DNA from: CAVXZE01 sp964615365
GTDB taxonomy: Bacteria > Myxococcota_A > UBA9160 > UBA6930
DNA length: 64,000 nucleotides
Direction of reading: 5' to 3'
NCBI GenBank assembly: GCA_964615365.1
Contig: CAZTOU010000002.1
Span: 1 to 64,000 of the forward strand
The notes under the pieces are model-generated. The model had not been told where the DNA came from. It did not search any database and worked only from the letters and a program-made list of their open reading frames with translations. The translations under genes and the position numbers were made by a program. Below are positions 1 through 8,446 of this stretch, one piece after another (the first letter of the stretch is position 1; each line of letters opens with the position of its first letter).

Positions 1-549
1 CCTACTGTAATTCCAAGGGGTGCCGGTGTCTCATCTACGTTGGCAGAGAGGGCGGAGCTCCGGGAGGCGGCTCGGGGTGAAGCTCAGGAGCTACGGGTTC
101 GCGGGGCTACCGCGGCGGTGGGCCAGTTGCTCGAGCAGGGCCATTGGGAGCCCCTGGTCGGTGACGAGGGCTACCTGTCGACCGGAGACCTGGGTATTCT
201 CGACCAGCAGGGTCGGATCCACTTGCGAGGACGCCTGAGCAGCTTTATCAAGAGCGATGGCTATCGGGTCAATCCCTTCGAGGTCGAGCGCGTGCTGCAT
301 CAAGTCGATGGAGTTCACGAAGCTGTCGCGATCGGGGTGCCGGACGCGATGTCGGGAGAGCGTATCGTCGCTTGCCTGGAGCTCCGCCCGGGCGGGAAGG
401 CTCCGCAGCCGGTCGAGCTGACCGCATTCTGCGGCGAGAAGCTCTCGAAGCACAAGGTGCCTCGCAAGTTCGAGATCGTCGCCGCATTGCCTCGGACCAG
501 GTCCGGGAAGCCGGACAGGAAGAAGATATTGGCGCAGTTTCTCGAGTGA
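1..549 (+). CDS. AMP-forming acyl-CoA/ACP ligase, C-terminal part (cut by window edge)
   Basis: The frame is open from the first base, so the gene starts outside the window and only about 182 C-terminal residues are visible. They contain the end of the ANL large domain (GYLSTGDLG, the A7-type motif with the ribose-binding Asp), the hinge and small domain (GRLSSFIKSDGYRVNPFEVE, A8-type) and the A10-type motif RTRSGKPDRKK with the catalytic Lys. The family activates a carboxylate as an acyl-adenylate and passes it to CoA or a carrier protein. The next genes encode an ACP and a PLP decarboxylase. The same ligase/decarboxylase pairing is established for exosortase-associated EPS loci (TIGR03098/TIGR03099 type), so I infer that the ligase loads the neighbouring ACP. 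The substrate is unknown. Confidence 0.85.
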   Translation, partial: PTVIPRGAGVSSTLAERAELREAARGEAQELRVRGATAAVGQLLEQGHWEPLVGDEGYLSTGDLGILDQQGRIHLRGRLSSFIKSDGYRVNPFEVERVLHQVDGVHEAVAIGVPDAMSGERIVACLELRPGGKAPQPVELTAFCGEKLSKHKVPRKFEIVAALPRTRSGKPDRKKILAQFLE

Positions 550-628
550 CTCGCTCTCGCCGGGATGACGAGACTGGACGCCATGCGAAGAACTCGATCG
601 TGAAGCTCGGGAGAACGGATTCGTCGTT

Positions 629-868
629 ATGGGTTTGACGCTAGATAGCCTCAAGGACTACTTGAGGGACCACAAAGGGCTGGACGGACTCGACGGCGAT
701 TCGGCCTTGTTTTCGAACGGGACACTCGACTCGGCCAGCCAGCTCGAGCTGATCATGTTCATCGAGGAGCAAGCGGAAATTCAGGTCCATCCGGCCGACC
801 TGGTGCTGGACAATTTCGATTCGATCGATCGAATCCTGAACTACGTGAAGTCGCGCACCGGGGGGTAA
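629..868 (+). CDS. Acyl carrier protein
   Basis: A 79-residue acidic helical protein of normal ACP length. The phosphopantetheine site is in GTLDSASQLELI, with Ser35 as the expected attachment residue after Asp34. It lies 79 bp after the AMP ligase and 12 bp before the decarboxylase, all on the same strand, so an operon is likely. It is too far from any fatty-acid synthesis gene to be the housekeeping ACP. The context suggests a dedicated carrier for an acyl or aminoacyl group used in polysaccharide decoration; this is inference. No phosphopantetheinyl transferase is visible in the window. Confidence 0.85.
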   Translation: MGLTLDSLKDYLRDHKGLDGLDGDSALFSNGTLDSASQLELIMFIEEQAEIQVHPADLVLDNFDSIDRILNYVKSRTGG

Positions 869-880
869 GAGCCAGCCGAC

Positions 881-2161
881 ATGATCACTGAGCTGAAGCA
901 AGTAGCCGATCGCTACGGCACGCCGAGCTATGTCTACTTCGTGGACATGGTACAGCAGCGGATACAGCAGGTTCGCGAAGCGTTCGAAGGGCGCTTTGAA
1001 ATCAGTTTCGCCGTCAAGTCGAATCCGAACCCGGGGCTTCTGACCCGCTTGTCGAAGACGGTACCTTTTCTGGATGTCTCCTCGGGCGGCGAGCTGATCA
1101 CCGCCCTTGGCAGGGGGTGGGGTGCAGAGAGGATCAGCTTTACGGGGCCGGGCAAGCGCGATCACGAGCTCGCCGCGGCGGTCGATCATGGCGTGGGAGA
1201 GGTCGTCATCGAGTCCGTGGATGAGGCGCAACGGCTCGATCGCATCGCCGCTGAGAAGGGGCTCCGACAACGGATCTTGATTCGGATCGCGCCCTCCTGG
1301 ACGCCGCCGGGCTTCGGCGACTACATGGCGGGGAAGCCGTGTGCGTTCGGGATCGACGAAGAGGTGCTGAGCGACGCGATTCAAGAGATCTTGGCGCTGC
1401 AGAGCGTTCAGCTGGTCGGCTTCCACATCTATTCCGGCACGCAGTGCCTGGACATCGAAGCCATCTCGGAGAACTACAGGAACTTCATCGGGATCTTTCG
1501 GCATCATTGCGAGCAGATCGATCTGGCGCCCACCAAGCTCGTGTTTGGATCGGGAATCGGTGTTCCCTATCACGACAACAACCAACCCGTGGACCTTGCG
1601 GGGCTCGCCGAAATGGTGAACCCGATGCTCGCTGAATTGAAGTCGGACGAGCGCTTTGCAGATACGCTGCTGCTTCTGGAGACGGGACGATATCTGGTCG
1701 GAGAAGCGGGAATCTACCTGACCCGGGTGATCAAGAAGAAGCACTCGAGGGGCGTGGAGATCTGCGTCTGTGATGGAGGCATGCACCATCATCTTGCGGC
1801 ATGCGGCCACATGGGCATGGTGATCCCGAGGAACTATCGATTCCTGAAGGTGCTTTCCTCTCACCCGGATGGGCCAGAGCAGGCATTTCAGCTGGTAGGC
1901 CCTCTATGCACCTCACTCGATACGCTTGCGAGAAACGTCAAGTTCAACGGACTCGAGGTGGGCGACGTCATGGGAGTGCACTGCAGTGGTGCCTACGGCT
2001 TGACGTCGAGCCCCGTGTACTTCATCAGTCACGATTCCCCGCGAGAGGTCATCGTCGAGACGGTGGGAGGTGAGACCGTTCTCGAGGATGTGACTCACAT
2101 CGTCGCAGGGTCCCGTCCCGTTTCTCGAGAACCGTCGGCGCCTACCCGGCACGATTCGTAG
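881..2161 (+). CDS. PLP-dependent fold-III decarboxylase (Orn/DAP/Arg decarboxylase superfamily)
   Basis: 426 residues with an N-terminal alanine-racemase-like PLP barrel and a C-terminal sheet domain. The Schiff-base lysine is Lys46 in FAVKSNPNP. Later landmarks are the phosphate-binding glycines near FGSGIG, the motif LLETGRYLV and the active-site Cys in GPLCTSLD. Known members decarboxylate ornithine, lysine, arginine or diaminopimelate. The close linkage to an AMP ligase and an ACP matches the exosortase-A-associated subfamily (TIGR03099 type), whose substrate is not established. It could make an amine from a carrier-bound or free amino acid. The 3' end overlaps the convergent glycosyltransferase by 20 bp. 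Confidence 0.88.
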   Translation: MITELKQVADRYGTPSYVYFVDMVQQRIQQVREAFEGRFEISFAVKSNPNPGLLTRLSKTVPFLDVSSGGELITALGRGWGAERISFTGPGKRDHELAAAVDHGVGEVVIESVDEAQRLDRIAAEKGLRQRILIRIAPSWTPPGFGDYMAGKPCAFGIDEEVLSDAIQEILALQSVQLVGFHIYSGTQCLDIEAISENYRNFIGIFRHHCEQIDLAPTKLVFGSGIGVPYHDNNQPVDLAGLAEMVNPMLAELKSDERFADTLLLLETGRYLVGEAGIYLTRVIKKKHSRGVEICVCDGGMHHHLAACGHMGMVIPRNYRFLKVLSSHPDGPEQAFQLVGPLCTSLDTLARNVKFNGLEVGDVMGVHCSGAYGLTSSPVYFISHDSPREVIVETVGGETVLEDVTHIVAGSRPVSREPSAPTRHDS

Positions 2162-3086
2162 GGGGGTGCCCCTTTCCGCGCACGCCAACGAGGAAGTCGA
2201 AGATGGCTCGTACAAACGATCGGTGACAGGGCCAATTGGTGAAGCCGTAGGACCTGATATGGCGCCAGAAGGTGCGCGCGGTGAAGACGGAGCTCCGCAG
2301 GATGCCCAGCGGGCTTCCGTGGCGAAAGAGACAAATCAGACGATTTCGAGTGTAGTAGTAGTTGATGTACGGCGACAGGCGACCGGTCGTCACACCGCCG
2401 ATGTGGATCACTTCAGCGTCGCCCACCGTGATCATCGGCCAATTGGCGTCGATGAGGCGCAGGCAGAGATCGTAGTCCTCCCAGTTGGTGCCAAGGCTCT
2501 CATCGAAGAGGCCGATCTCCGCGAGCGCTTCGGCTCGAAACATGAGAGCGCAAGCGGGAGCGAAGTCCGTGGAGGCAGTGGGCCACTGGCGCGAACTCAT
2601 CGGAGTGCCAATCTCGAAGTGCTCGTGAAGCGCCGAGTCGCGATGGATGGACGCAGTATAGAAATGACAGGTTCTCTCCGGCTTCTCCTGCTCGGAAAAC
2701 AAGAGCAATGCAGTGGCGGCCCCCACCCGGGGGCGAGCCTCGAGCTCGCGTACGAGAGCCGAGATCGCGTTCTCGGCAACGATCGTATCGTTGTTCAGGA
2801 AGAAGATGTAGTCGGCATCTCCCTCGAGGCACCGGGCGAGACCCGCGTTCGCACCGCCGGTGAAACCGCGATTCTCCGGTAGCACGACGAGCTCTACCGA
2901 GGGGAATCGCGCTTTGATCTCCTCACCGGCAGGCGTTTCGGAGCCATTGTCGACGACGATTACGTGTAGATTGGGGTAGTCGTTGGCCAGGAGCGAAGAC
3001 ACGCAATTCGAGGCTATCTCGGTGGCATTCCAGGTCAGAACGACAGCGCTGACCTCAGGCGGTCTTCCGTTTTCCGCTCGACTCAT
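2142..3086 (-). CDS. Glycosyltransferase family 2
   Basis: 314 residues of GT-A fold with the N-terminal nucleotide-sugar site AVVLTWNATE, VDNGSE at the usual first-Asp position, and the metal-site equivalent FFLNNDT in place of a strict DxD. The acceptor-side motif NWEDYDLCLR follows. The C-terminus contains a short amphipathic segment but no clear multi-pass region, so the enzyme is probably cytoplasmic and membrane-associated. It would transfer a sugar onto the growing undecaprenyl-linked repeat unit; donor and acceptor cannot be read from sequence. It is convergent with the decarboxylase, overlapping its stop region. Confidence 0.88.
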   Translation of the reverse strand: MSRAENGRPPEVSAVVLTWNATEIASNCVSSLLANDYPNLHVIVVDNGSETPAGEEIKARFPSVELVVLPENRGFTGGANAGLARCLEGDADYIFFLNNDTIVAENAISALVRELEARPRVGAATALLLFSEQEKPERTCHFYTASIHRDSALHEHFEIGTPMSSRQWPTASTDFAPACALMFRAEALAEIGLFDESLGTNWEDYDLCLRLIDANWPMITVGDAEVIHIGGVTTGRLSPYINYYYTRNRLICLFRHGSPLGILRSSVFTARTFWRHIRSYGFTNWPCHRSFVRAIFDFLVGVRGKGHPPTNRAG

Positions 3087-3177
3087 TGGACCGTGAAATT
3101 CCTCATGCGGTACGACATGATGGGAGAACCTTACGGGGTTTCCCCGGAATCAACGGGAGGGATGGGAGGCCGGGTTC

Positions 3178-4038
3178 CTAGTCGTTCTGGCGGCTGTTGC
3201 GGGCGAGCACTCGCACCATGTGGGCCGCGACCTGGCGTTGTCCGGCCACGTTGAGATGCCCTCCGTCCGTGGTATAGGCGGGACTGAGGCTGGGGTGCGG
3301 CTCGCCGTCTATCGTGAATTGCTCTTGTGTTCCGTCGGGATTCGTGGATTCCACCCGCGCGATCTCGACGACGCGATTCTGGTCGTAGGTCTGGCGAAGA
3401 AGCCCGCTGAACTCCTCACGCTTGATGTTCGAGTCGTCCCCCCAGAGCGTCTGACCCAGCAGGAGCTTGATCCGCTCCTTCAGGCCGATCTCCCTCGTCA
3501 TGAGAGGGACGGTCGCATGCAGGAAGCGCACGTCGGGGAATTCCGTGCTGAGCTGGTCGAGCGTGGAACGGTAGTAGTCGAAGAGCTCGCGGACGTTCGT
3601 GTCCGGATTGAAATCGACGTAGCAGAACTTCATCATGGCCACGTCAGGCTTGACGGGCAGCCCCCCGCGCATTCTCGCGGCGAAGTCGTCGATCTTGCTC
3701 TTCGGGTCGAGGTTCTCTCCGACGCGCGAGTGTGCGAGAAACGCGTCAGGGAGGTGCTCCTCGGAATCGAGGTCGACGATGTGAATCCCGTCGACCCCGT
3801 GTTCCGCGGCGAGCTGACCGAGTCCCGATAGGATGTTGCGGCCTACGGAGTGTCGGCCAAAGTAGATCCGCGACTGCGCAAGCTCGCGGAGATCCGACCC
3901 GATTTCTTCGTTCACGGCCCGATCTCCGAGTCCTGGCCCACCGGCGTTGGCACCCTGGGCTCGATCCACGTCCGATCTGCCGCAAGCGGTCGCCGCGACC
4001 ATCATGAGCAGCAAGATGGCTTGGTGGATGCGTACCAT
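3178..4038 (-). CDS. SGNH/GDSL-hydrolase-like lipoprotein
   Basis: 286 residues. The N-terminus is a lipoprotein signal: a hydrophobic stretch ending ATAC, with Cys19 as the lipidation site. The mature part begins with a Gly/Asp-rich linker. The block around YFGRHSVGRN is where a nucleophilic Ser would sit, and the C-terminal DGGHLNVAG supplies the Asp/His pair typical of SGNH enzymes. Such proteins remove or transfer acyl groups on polysaccharides, so a periplasmic role in acetylating or deacetylating the exopolysaccharide is plausible but inferred. It is transcribed in the same direction as the downstream glycosyltransferase, about 90 bp away. Confidence 0.65.
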   Translation of the reverse strand: MVRIHQAILLLMMVAATACGRSDVDRAQGANAGGPGLGDRAVNEEIGSDLRELAQSRIYFGRHSVGRNILSGLGQLAAEHGVDGIHIVDLDSEEHLPDAFLAHSRVGENLDPKSKIDDFAARMRGGLPVKPDVAMMKFCYVDFNPDTNVRELFDYYRSTLDQLSTEFPDVRFLHATVPLMTREIGLKERIKLLLGQTLWGDDSNIKREEFSGLLRQTYDQNRVVEIARVESTNPDGTQEQFTIDGEPHPSLSPAYTTDGGHLNVAGQRQVAAHMVRVLARNSRQND

Positions 4039-4175
4039 GCCCAGACACTATCACTGCGCGGAGCCGGATCAAGCGCGTCTCCTGCCGCGTTCGCCTCGGC
4101 GTCGGCTCTCGGCGCCGCGACCGAGTGTGGAGCCCTTGGTTCCCCGCGGGGTTGCAGCACGGAATCCGATGTAGC

Positions 4176-5117
4176 CTAGGTGCTCCGCCTGCGCCAGGCC
4201 GCCAGGCCCAGTATACCCGTCATCACGAGGAGACCCACGCCCGGTTCGGGAATCGCCGCGACACGAAGACCGACGAAGTCCTTGTCGTCGATCGGATCGA
4301 GTCGATTCCGGCTCGTCGCTTCGAGATACTTCGGTTTATGGCTGAACCTGCCGCCCCGCAGACCGCGGGTCGAGTCGATGATCGCTTCGTTCCACTCCCA
4401 GACGTTTCCGCCCTGGTCGAAGGTCCCGTAGGGGCTGGACGAGCCCGTGTAGCTCCCCACGTCGGTGAGATCGCCGACGACGGAGCCGCAGTTCGCCGTA
4501 TTCGGATCCGCCCCGGGCAGTGCACAGAGGGTCTGGGTATCCGTGCCCACCGGATAGTCGAAGTAGCTCGCTCCGTCGAAGTACGCCGCCTTGTACCACT
4601 CGTCCTCGCTGGTCAGAAAGATCGTGGCTCCCGCATTGCGCGGGCCCACGCTCGTCGCGCCGCTGAACGTGTAGGCGCCGTCCTCCGTCGTCGCGCCATC
4701 CTGCCCGCCCATAGGCTGCCCGTTGTGGAGCCAGTTGGCGAAGCGGAGGCTGTCGTAGAACGTCACGAAGTTCACCGGCATGTCCCCGCGGCCCTCGATG
4801 ACCTGGTAGGTGAAGCTTCCCGAGCTGCCGTTCTGCGTGATCCCGCCGAAACCCGAGCCCATGCCCCCGTTGTAGAGCGCGTTGGTGTCCGTCGCGGCAA
4901 CCGCGTTCAGGAACTCCGTGTACTGGGCGTTGGTCACCGCGTACTTGCCGATCTGATAGGTGTAGGGAACCGAGCCATAACCGGTTGTGCCGTCGTTCAT
5001 GACTTCGGTATCCGCGGGGTTCCCCGGATCGCCCACGGTGACCCAATCGATGCTGACGGCGCCGACGGGTGCGGCCAGGCACAGCGCACAGCCGGCGACG
5101 ATTAGAAGTTTCCGCAT
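4176..5117 (-). CDS. PEP-CTERM-sorted SUMF1/FGE-fold protein
   Basis: I chose the ATG at 5117 because it opens directly into a signal peptide (MRKLLIVAGCALCLAAP); a longer frame would put 25 charged residues in front. The mature part has SUMF1/formylglycine-generating-enzyme fold signatures: YQIGKYAVTNAQYTEFLN, FLTSEDEWYKAAYF, GGNVWEWNE and GLRGGRF. The two Cys of true formylglycine-generating enzymes are absent, so it is not expected to mature sulfatases. The C-terminus is a classic PEP-CTERM tripartite signal: IPEP, a hydrophobic helix of about 16 residues, then WRRRS. It should therefore be a substrate of an exosortase, processed at the inner membrane and surface-exposed or released. It is the only PEP-CTERM protein I can find here. 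Confidence 0.9.
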   Translation of the reverse strand: MRKLLIVAGCALCLAAPVGAVSIDWVTVGDPGNPADTEVMNDGTTGYGSVPYTYQIGKYAVTNAQYTEFLNAVAATDTNALYNGGMGSGFGGITQNGSSGSFTYQVIEGRGDMPVNFVTFYDSLRFANWLHNGQPMGGQDGATTEDGAYTFSGATSVGPRNAGATIFLTSEDEWYKAAYFDGASYFDYPVGTDTQTLCALPGADPNTANCGSVVGDLTDVGSYTGSSSPYGTFDQGGNVWEWNEAIIDSTRGLRGGRFSHKPKYLEATSRNRLDPIDDKDFVGLRVAAIPEPGVGLLVMTGILGLAAWRRRST

Positions 5118-5300
5118 GCCTCGATCCCCCGTCTTCCACAGGTCTATAGGATGAGTGGCGTGGAAGGGGATCTTGTGTCGCGAAAACGCCACGCAGCCCG
5201 CAACTCTTCCCCTGGGGGGTCTTCCCCGATCCCAGCGAGCAGATCCTGCGGGTTCGCTAGGGGCGAGCCGATTCGGTGGATGAGGCGAACTCGCGACAGG

Positions 5301-5906
5301 TCAGATCTTGGGTCGGGCCATCAGCTTGACCGGACGCGCCGGCACACCGAACACCGTGGAATCTGACGGGACGTCCTTGAGGACCACCGAGTTCGGCCCG
5401 ATTTCGACATCGTCTCCGACTTCGACCGCCCCGAGAATCGCGGCGCCAACCCCGACGTCGACCCGATTGCCGATCACGGGCTTCGCGTCGTCCTCCCCAC
5501 GGTGCAGCACGCCCATGGTCACGTTGTGCCGCAGATGGACGTCATCGCCGATCGAACGGGCGCCGATGAAGATCCCCCCGTGATGCCAGATTCGGACACG
5601 GCGGCCCAGCACCGTGTTGTAGGGCAGGCTGATGCCGAACAGCAGCGCCATGAACTGGAAGAGGATCATGTAGAGGAGCGAGAAGGGCGCCCGGATCGGC
5701 TTGGGCCGGATTCCCATGCGCCAGTTCCCGAAGCGGTGGATCGCCACGGCCCAGAAACCCGGGTCGATGAGGCTGCGGTCATGAGTGCGGAAATCCTCAG
5801 CGATGAGGCCAAGGAATGAGATGCCTTCCGGATTGTTGTCTTCGTCTCCGCTCAGCATCGGGGAGTGGCGCTGCGGGCGGCGCGATCTCAAGGAACTCTC
5901 GCTCAC
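5301..5906 (-). CDS. Serine O-acetyltransferase-like hexapeptide-repeat enzyme
   Basis: 201 residues. The C-terminal half is a left-handed beta helix with hexapeptide repeats (IGDDVHLRHNVTMG, VGVGAAILGAVEVGDD, IGPNSVV), closing with the GVPARPVK signature of the SAT/LacA superfamily. The N-terminal half has the helical SAT-type segment AVAIHRFGNWR and a hydrophobic stretch LLYMILFQFMALLFGI. It would acetylate serine or a sugar using acetyl-CoA. In an EPS locus an EpsC/CapG-like sugar acetyltransferase role is as likely as cysteine synthesis. The GTG at 5906 is used; an internal ATG at 5858 is an alternative start. Confidence 0.75.
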   Translation of the reverse strand: MSESSLRSRRPQRHSPMLSGDEDNNPEGISFLGLIAEDFRTHDRSLIDPGFWAVAIHRFGNWRMGIRPKPIRAPFSLLYMILFQFMALLFGISLPYNTVLGRRVRIWHHGGIFIGARSIGDDVHLRHNVTMGVLHRGEDDAKPVIGNRVDVGVGAAILGAVEVGDDVEIGPNSVVLKDVPSDSTVFGVPARPVKLMARPKI

Positions 5907-6162
5907 CTCACTCCCTCAATCACGGCTCTCATCGCTTTGGCACCGCTCCGGCCAGCCCGGAAAGCCGATCAGCCGAACCGATGTGGCCTCGCTTATTTCA
6001 GGGTTGGCTGCCCGGGGTTCCTTCTTTGGTGATCCCGGTCACGGGCCCTGGGCTCCTATGACCGATAGTCTTGAGCGCGATTGGTCATCCCTGATCCAAG
6101 GGACAGAAACATCTCGCGCCCTCGCTCTCTTAGGGCACGATAGAGATGGCACGGAGTGAATC
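5907..6162. other. Divergent intergenic region
   Basis: This non-coding stretch separates the leftward acetyltransferase from the rightward malectin-domain gene and must hold promoters for both. I find no convincing -35/-10 pair or sigma-54 -24/-12 element by eye. The Shine-Dalgarno-like GGAG of the rightward gene lies just before 6163. Confidence 0.4.
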
Positions 6163-7194
6163 ATGAGGCTTGCGATGCGATTCGTCAACGCGGGGTTGTG
6201 TTCGGCAGCCATCTTGGTGGTACTTGGCTTGCCGGCGCAAGCACGCCTCGTCACCGTCGCTTGGGAGAACACACAGAATCCCGACATCATCGGCTTCCGC
6301 GTGTACACGGGTCCGAGCCTCGGCAGCATGGCGCGGTCCGGTGACCTGAGCGTCGGTTCACTGTCCCTTGACCACAACGGTGACTGGACCGCGAACCTGA
6401 ACGTCAGCGATACCGAGATCGAGTATCTCGTCCTCACCGGCTACGCCGCCGACGGGTTCGAGAGCGACTACTCCAATAGCAAGCTGTACAACGACGACGA
6501 TCGCGATGGCGTGGCCAACGTCAGCGACGCCTTCCCGAACGATCCCAACGAGTGGTCGGATCGCGACGGCGACGGCGTAGGCGACAACAGCGATGCCTAT
6601 CCCGACGACCCCAGTCGCTGGGAGCCGGGCTCCGAACCTCCTCCGGACGACCCTCCCCAGGGGGACTATCAGTCCATGTACCGGATAAACGTGGGGGGAG
6701 AAAACTACGAGGATCCGCAGGGAAACCTCTGGATCTCTGACGACGGCTACCTCAATACCACTACCGTGATTGCCCCCCGCAGCGCATACACCGACGGCAC
6801 CAACCTGGATCCGCTCTACGAGACCGAACGATGGGATCGTGCCGGCGGTGAAGAAATGAGCTTCAGCTTCCCGGTGAATCCGGGCACCTACCTCGTCCGT
6901 CTCCACTTCGCCGAGAAGTGGAGCGGCATCACCCAGTCGGGGATGCGCGTGTTCAGCGTGCGCATCGAAGATCAGATCGTGTTGCAGGACCTCGATGTCT
7001 ACGCCGCAGCGGGCTTCAATACCGCCGTGGTGGAGCAGGTCTCGGTGGAGGTGACCGACGGGTCAGCCGAGATCGAGTTCGTTCACGGTGTCGAGAACCC
7101 GATGGTGAGCGCCATCGAGATCCATTCCGGAGAGGGGGGGTCGGGAACCGTCCTGGGCAACCCGGGACGCCCCGTCCTCGTCAACGGGCAATAG
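6163..7194 (+). CDS. Secreted malectin-domain protein with calcium-binding TSP3-type repeats
   Basis: 343 residues. A signal peptide covers about residues 1-27 (ending LPAQA). A fibronectin-III-like beta domain follows (residues 30-108), then two Asp-rich thrombospondin-type-3-like calcium repeats (DDDRDGVANVSDAFPNDP and DRDGDGVGDNSDAYPDDP, about 110-153), a Pro/Asp linker, and a malectin-like carbohydrate-binding domain (from RINVGGENY, about 174, to residue 330). There is no PEP-CTERM tail or membrane anchor, so it is probably secreted or periplasmic. A carbohydrate-binding surface protein associated with the exopolysaccharide is the natural inference. Confidence 0.78.
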   Translation: MRLAMRFVNAGLCSAAILVVLGLPAQARLVTVAWENTQNPDIIGFRVYTGPSLGSMARSGDLSVGSLSLDHNGDWTANLNVSDTEIEYLVLTGYAADGFESDYSNSKLYNDDDRDGVANVSDAFPNDPNEWSDRDGDGVGDNSDAYPDDPSRWEPGSEPPPDDPPQGDYQSMYRINVGGENYEDPQGNLWISDDGYLNTTTVIAPRSAYTDGTNLDPLYETERWDRAGGEEMSFSFPVNPGTYLVRLHFAEKWSGITQSGMRVFSVRIEDQIVLQDLDVYAAAGFNTAVVEQVSVEVTDGSAEIEFVHGVENPMVSAIEIHSGEGGSGTVLGNPGRPVLVNGQ

Positions 7195-7203
7195 GCAAAG
7201 CCG

Positions 7204-7224
7204 CGAGGCGAACGCCACGCCTCG
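7204..7224 (+). terminator. Hairpin after the malectin gene
   Basis: A perfect 7-bp GC-rich stem (CGAGGCG paired with CGCCTCG) with a 7-nt loop starts 9 bp after the stop codon. No T-run follows, so intrinsic termination is only a possibility. Confidence 0.4.
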
Positions 7225-7417
7225 GTCCTGGCCCACGCCGCAACCGGCGAGCCCATCCTCTGCCGTCGACTGGCAACTGAGTCAGCCGGATACGCCAACG
7301 CTCGCATACAGCGCGCGGACTCGGAGTTGACGCACCCACCAAACCTGCTTTGCTTATGCATCCATCAGCAGGCGAGGCTCGCGGTGACCGAAAACTCCAG
7401 GTCGCAGGCATAGCTGC

Positions 7418-8434
7418 GTGGAACGGCCTCACCTTCCCTGTGCCGCTCCGAAAACCGAGTACGGCATCGTCGTCATTGGACGCAACGAAGGCGAGCGGCT
7501 CGTGCGCTGCCTGGACTCTCTTCCGTCAGACGTCTCGAAGATCGTCTACGTCGATTCGAACTCCACCGACGGCAGCGTCGCGATGGCGCGCGCTCGAGGC
7601 GTGGCCGTCGTCGAACTCGACCCGTCCATTCCGTTCTCCGCCGCCCGCGCGCGAAACGCGGGCGTCGATCACCTCACGAAGCATCGGCCGGAGCTGGCAT
7701 ATGTGCAGTTCATCGATGGAGACTGCGAAATTGCCCCGGAATGGTGCCAGTTGGCCCTCGAAGCGATGCGCGAGCGCCCGGAGCTGGTCGCCGTTTGTGG
7801 GCGACGAAGGGAACGCTACCCCGAGCGCTCGATCTACAACCGCCTGATGGACATGGAGTGGAATACGAAGATTGGCGACACCCTCTCCTGCGGCGGGGAT
7901 TCCCTGATGCGCCTAAGCGCCTTTCGGGAGGCCGGAGGCTTCAATCCGCATCTCATCGCGGGTGAGGAGCCCGATCTCTGCATCCGCATGCGGGCCGGGG
8001 GTGGCGTAGTCAGCCGTCTGGACGCGGAGATGACCCTCCACGATGCGGCGATGACGCGGTTCGCCCAATGGTGGAGGCGTTCTCTCCGCACCGGTTACAT
8101 GACCGGTCTGTCGAGCAAGGACGGCCGATCACTCGATCGCCAGAGTATACAAGAGGCGCTCCGCATCTACTTCTGGGGAATCATCCTACCGCTGATCGCG
8201 CTCTGCCTCGCGCCGGCGACGGGGGGCCACTCCCTATGGCTTCTTCTCCTCTATCCCCTCTGGGTCGTCCGTATCGCCAAAGAGCGCGTGCGCGACCATC
8301 GAGATCCACCGTCACATGCTCTGCTCTATGCGCTCGCTTGCATGGCCGGAAAGCTCCCAAATGCACTCGGGCAGGCCCGATTCCTCTGGCATCGACTCAG
8401 AGGGAGTCGGTCGGAGATCGTCGAGTACAAGTAG
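7418..8434 (+). CDS. Glycosyltransferase family 2 with C-terminal membrane segments
   Basis: 338 residues with a GTG start. The GT-A catalytic domain has VVIGRNEGERL, VDSNSTDGS and the DxD-type FIDGDCEI, followed by a GEEPDLCIRM acceptor-region motif. The last third has two hydrophobic segments (IYFWGIILPLIALCLA and LWLLLLYPLWVV), so the enzyme is probably anchored on the cytoplasmic face of the inner membrane. It is followed after 12 bp by the AsnB-type gene on the same strand, suggesting co-transcription. Its sugar donor is unknown. Confidence 0.87.
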   Translation: MERPHLPCAAPKTEYGIVVIGRNEGERLVRCLDSLPSDVSKIVYVDSNSTDGSVAMARARGVAVVELDPSIPFSAARARNAGVDHLTKHRPELAYVQFIDGDCEIAPEWCQLALEAMRERPELVAVCGRRRERYPERSIYNRLMDMEWNTKIGDTLSCGGDSLMRLSAFREAGGFNPHLIAGEEPDLCIRMRAGGGVVSRLDAEMTLHDAAMTRFAQWWRRSLRTGYMTGLSSKDGRSLDRQSIQEALRIYFWGIILPLIALCLAPATGGHSLWLLLLYPLWVVRIAKERVRDHRDPPSHALLYALACMAGKLPNALGQARFLWHRLRGSRSEIVEYK

Positions 8435-8446
8435 GGGGGCGCGCGG

